Assembly: GCF_000218685.1 (NCBI RefSeq) | Contig: NW_006763297.1 | Location: forward strand, 1,020,249-1,084,248 | Direction of reading: 5' to 3' | Length of the DNA: 64,000 nt | From: Serpula lacrymans var. lacrymans S7.9 | Taxonomy: Eukaryota; Basidiomycota; Agaricomycetes; Boletales; Serpulaceae | Shown: one piece after another, positions 60,956-64,000 of the stretch | How positions within the stretch are numbered: position 1 is the first letter of the stretch | Layout: each line of letters starts with the position of its first letter | Program-made: the position numbers and the translations under genes | The notes under the pieces: model-generated | The model's database searches: none | What the model saw: the letters and a program-made list of their open reading frames with translations, nothing else | Told to the model about the DNA's origin: nothing

Positions 60956-61693
60956 ATGGCCATATCTACATCTCTAACAACTACTCAGCTCACCTCCGTT
61001 CCCCTTTCAGCACACTATACACCTTCAAGGCCTATTGAAATCCCTAAACGGGGAAAACTTGTTCGTCCACCTATACCTTCACCTCTTAAATGTCCGCCGT
61101 CCCCGGACCTCATTTTTCCAATGTCTCCCGAGTCTCCCTCCAGAGAATCACCTCTTACTTATCAACATCTTACTCCCAACACACTTCATAATTCCCATGA
61201 CGAACTTCCTACCCAGTGGTACTCGATTCGCTCTGATTCTCGTTCCTCCTATGAGCCATTCATGTACCAATTCCCAACTCTTCCACAAAATAATACTGCT
61301 GTTGGCAGAGACAAAAACTTATCGCCTACTACGATGTTGCCGCCTTCCAACGGCTCTCCGAATGTTTATGGTCGCACTCAGTCCCAAAAATACCCTGCAA
61401 CTACTTTCTCTCATGCCGTTTCCTCGCGTCTCTCGTCTGGAAAGAAATCGCAGCACCCTACTGTTGTCAACAGGCGTCTTAAGCATACGTCGACCTCTTC
61501 AGCGCAGTCTCATGTTCATCCCTTGATACCCTACCGCGCTGGTTATATTTCGCCGCCAGCACTTTCTATCATCTCCAACGATGATCGAGACGCGGAGCAA
61601 TACTCTTGCATGGACATTGAGTCAAGCGTCTATAGATTCGATAGGTTCTTGTTGGGTGGGGTGGAGGACGAAAAGTATTGTTTGGCAGGTTGA
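60956..61693 (+). CDS. Hypothetical Ser/Pro-rich protein
   Basis: A single 245-codon frame starts at a good ATG context (AAAAATGG) right after a pyrimidine-rich leader. The product MAISTSLTTTQLTSVPLSAH... is rich in Ser, Pro and Thr, with KRGKLVRPPIPSPLKCPPSP near residue 35 and a more ordered acidic end (SCMDIESSVYRFDRFLLGGV, EDEKYCLAG). No domain is recognised; it looks largely disordered. The final codons overlap a possible splice donor (GGCAG|GTTGAT), so the true C-terminus may lie in a later exon. Good codon openness compared with the poor frames on either side supports a real gene. Confidence 0.6.
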   Translation: MAISTSLTTTQLTSVPLSAHYTPSRPIEIPKRGKLVRPPIPSPLKCPPSPDLIFPMSPESPSRESPLTYQHLTPNTLHNSHDELPTQWYSIRSDSRSSYEPFMYQFPTLPQNNTAVGRDKNLSPTTMLPPSNGSPNVYGRTQSQKYPATTFSHAVSSRLSSGKKSQHPTVVNRRLKHTSTSSAQSHVHPLIPYRAGYISPPALSIISNDDRDAEQYSCMDIESSVYRFDRFLLGGVEDEKYCLAG

Positions 61694-62295
61694 TTTACCA
61701 CCGCTCACCAAAAGCTCCCATATTCAAGAGCATTCTATCGATGGTGATTTTGCGAATGGTAAGGCAACTTGTTATTCTGTGTCATACATCTAATATATGT
61801 GATCGTTCTTCAGCATCGTCTATCTCGAAGTATCGATTTTTTTTTCATTGGACTTTAGCATCTTGAAACACCATCACTCAAACACTAAAAAACTAGAGCA
61901 CACAGCATGCATTGGACTATTTCATTGCCCGCCCCACAATTTGCATTTTTCACGTCTTGTTCCGCATATTCTCATTCTCATTCCGTCACATACTCATCAC
62001 TACAGTAGCCTTTCATTGTGTACTTCAATATCATAATTAGCAGTGAACAGTGACTTCATGATATGCTTCGAGCTCGTTCGTCATTAGCGCAAGTGTCAGT
62101 CATACTGAATGCATAAAGTACCAGCAAGCGAGAAGCGATGATCATTTCGCCAAACATGGCCAAATAGTGGTTTATTTGGACCAACAACCAACACATAGAG
62201 ATCACGTGTTATGCAAACGCGCCGCCAAAACTGCTGTAGTGCTGAACCACACGCTTCTTTCCTTTCGCAACGCCTAGCGGCCATCGAGCTCGACG
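61694..62295. other. Spacer before the last gene
   Basis: Six hundred bases of mixed sequence. A CACGTG-like site (ATCACGTGTT, about 62200-62209) and a GC-rich leader lie just upstream of the next start codon. No gene is seen. Confidence 0.45.
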
Positions 62296-64000
62296 ATGAC
62301 CAGCACCATCCCATCATCACGTCCAGCATGGCAGACGGATGATCTAGATGAAGAGTGGATCGAGGATGACGACGAAGACGACGAAGCTGGAAATTCATCA
62401 CTGGGTACTCGTTCCATATCACTTACAGCACCTTTACCTGGCCTAGTCCAGGTAACGAGTCCTATCGAAGACTCTCCTACAGGCTCTGAAGTCGGTGGAA
62501 CATTTCTGATTAGGCAGGACATGCCTGCCGTCCCATTCTTGCCCAAAACACCTGGCAGAAACAACCCAAAAGGTATAAAAGACTTCTTCAGTCCCCTTGC
62601 GCTAGAAAGAATGTTTGAGCCTCCCTCACCACCGAATGCACGACCAACCAATCTACCATCAAGTCTCACCGCCGCTCCTTCTGTACCTTCTCGGTTGTCT
62701 CAAGCACATATGCCAGAGGAGGATAGTCAGACAGAAGTTGATGGTGGACTTCAGAAAGACAGCTTGACAAGCCCAGGGACTGTGAACTCTTTGACTCCTT
62801 CGGGGCTATCTGACCAGAGATCAAGCATGGAATGCCGGTTTACATTTACTGTTCCTCGTCAGACACCCCCTCACGCTGCGTTTCCCCTGGCTGAGAGCAC
62901 TCCTGGACCCACATACAGTGCTGCCAACCCCCCTATGACCGATCCTCGTCTGCGTCTTTTTCAACTACAATATGACACGTTTACTCGCGACCACCTCTCT
63001 GCTATGGTTGATTCTATCGCGGTAAATACTCCTTCAGGTGGCAGTGGCGAAGCCAATGGATCATCATCCAGCTTTGGAGGCCGTGGTTTGTCGAGGGTCT
63101 CTGAAGCCACTGCATCAGATGTTTCACGTATACGCAGTATAAAGCGTGTCAAACTAAGTCCACGTAGTGATTTTTACGGTGAAGGCGATGGCGACGGTGC
63201 TACTATTGCGCGGCCTAAAACACTCAGGAAAGATTACATCGGGGAATCGCGTTCTCTTATGCAACAAATCAAACAGGCTCGTGATTTCTCGACTATCTCC
63301 ACGGTTGCGAGTTCTCAGTCACCTGCGGCGGAAGCAGTGGACGGCGATGATGTATCAAGACGCACACAAACAGGTAGGGGCTAACATGTCTTCTGATTGA
63401 CCAGCTTATATCTTCCTTTAGGTCAGAATGTTCGCCCCTCATTTCTGGGCATACCTGATCACAAAAGTAGAGTCTCATCGGAATCTTCGAATACCAAGCG
63501 GGAATCTACTTATTCATCTCTTGCATACCGACAACAAGCTGCTGATCTTATGCAGCAAATTAGAAATGACATGAAAGGACATAAACGACTTTTTTCTGGC
63601 GAAACAGATGCATCTCATTTGCCCCATACAGGCGATAGATCGACAGCTCACTCATCTTCTCCAAGCACCCACCACTCACGCTCATCCAATATGTTTGATG
63701 ATCAAGCAAGTCGGACTCATTACGTGCGACATCGACAGCGAAGCGCATCAAATCGAATGCCTCCTTCTCCCCGATCAAAAGCAAGTCCAAGGAAAAATGC
63801 TCGCGGTCCCAGTACAGCTGATGCAGCCAACGATGGTCTGGCTCGCGATATGTCCAATATGTCAATCGACGTTCCTTGGTCCATTGTGGATCGTGATGCC
63901 TCCGACTCTGTTGCTGATCCACTACCTACAGATATACCTCAAATCAGAGTGAGCCCATTCCCCGAGCCAGTGCCCCTTGCGCCCCAGAGACACATATCAC
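62296..64000 (+). CDS. Partial gene, possibly Cdc11/Nud1-type spindle pole scaffold
   Basis: ATG 62296 opens MTSTIPSSRPAWQTDDLDEE with a strongly acidic stretch (WIEDDDEDDEAGN). The exon runs 362 codons, has a 48-bp intron at 63374-63421, and continues in frame to the window end, so the 3' part is missing. Visible motifs are GIKDFFSPLALERMFEPPSP (about 62570-62630), DPRLRLFQLQYDTFTRDHLS (about 62940-63000), RKDYIGESRSLMQQIKQARD and YRQQAADLMQQIRNDMKGHK. The region is Ser/Pro-rich and disordered. I recall similar N-termini on basidiomycete leucine-rich-repeat proteins of the Cdc11/Nud1 septation/mitotic-exit scaffold, but no repeats fall inside the window, so this is a tentative call. Confidence 0.5.

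Overview
The window reads as nuclear DNA of a mushroom-forming basidiomycete (Agaricomycetes). Genes are split by many introns of about 48-60 bp with GT-AG ends. The left end carries element families that are abundant in this class: Plavaka (CACTA-like) and KDZ transposases, Ty3/gypsy chromoviruses, Tc1/mariner, PIF/Harbinger and a FunK1-type kinase relic. No species can be named from the sequence alone.

Layout. Positions 1-14.4 kb form a nested, decayed repeat zone: FunK1 pseudogene; Plavaka pseudogene split by a solo LTR; 3' part of a KDZ transposase cut by a gypsy LTR; remnant of that chromovirus, itself split by a Tc1 element with 220-bp terminal repeats; PIF/Harbinger transposase split by a 1.9-kb segment; probable Harbinger second ORF; then about 1.7 kb of unassigned AT-rich DNA. 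From 14.6 kb on the window is dense single-copy housekeeping sequence: SCC2 cohesin loader (-), unassigned coding-like debris, DHX33/Dhr2 helicase (+), BMS1 GTPase (-), Cep57/Ppc89-like spindle pole protein (+), epoxide hydrolase (+), Msb2-like signalling mucin (-), ribosomal protein uL23 (-), zinc alcohol dehydrogenase (+), SMC3 (+), RasGEF (-), Vip1-like RRM protein (+), rhamnogalacturonase-like GH28 (-), SAM methyltransferase (+), an unknown Ser/Pro-rich protein (+), and the 5' part of a gene that may encode a Cdc11/Nud1-type scaffold (+), cut by the window end.

Functional themes. SCC2 and SMC3 are loader and core subunit of cohesin and lie about 21 kb apart. The Cep57-like protein, and perhaps the last gene, act at the spindle pole. 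DHX33, BMS1 and uL23 belong to ribosome biogenesis or structure. The Msb2-like mucin and the RasGEF are upstream parts of MAPK and Ras-cAMP signalling. The GH28 enzyme is a secreted pectin hydrolase. These are eukaryotic single genes, not an operon, so the grouping may be chance or conserved synteny. Two divergent pairs (BMS1/Cep57-like and RasGEF/VIP1) share promoters of only about 0.2 kb.

Limits. Exon joins were worked out by eye from splice signals and family conservation. Ends of CDS were read directly. Most internal exon edges are not listed and need RNA evidence. I did not find a convincing unknown multi-gene system. The least explained pieces are the 10.6-11.35 kb fragment inside the Harbinger relic, the coding-like minus-strand stretch at 22.2-23.9 kb, and the cysteine-paired repeats of the Msb2-like mucin.
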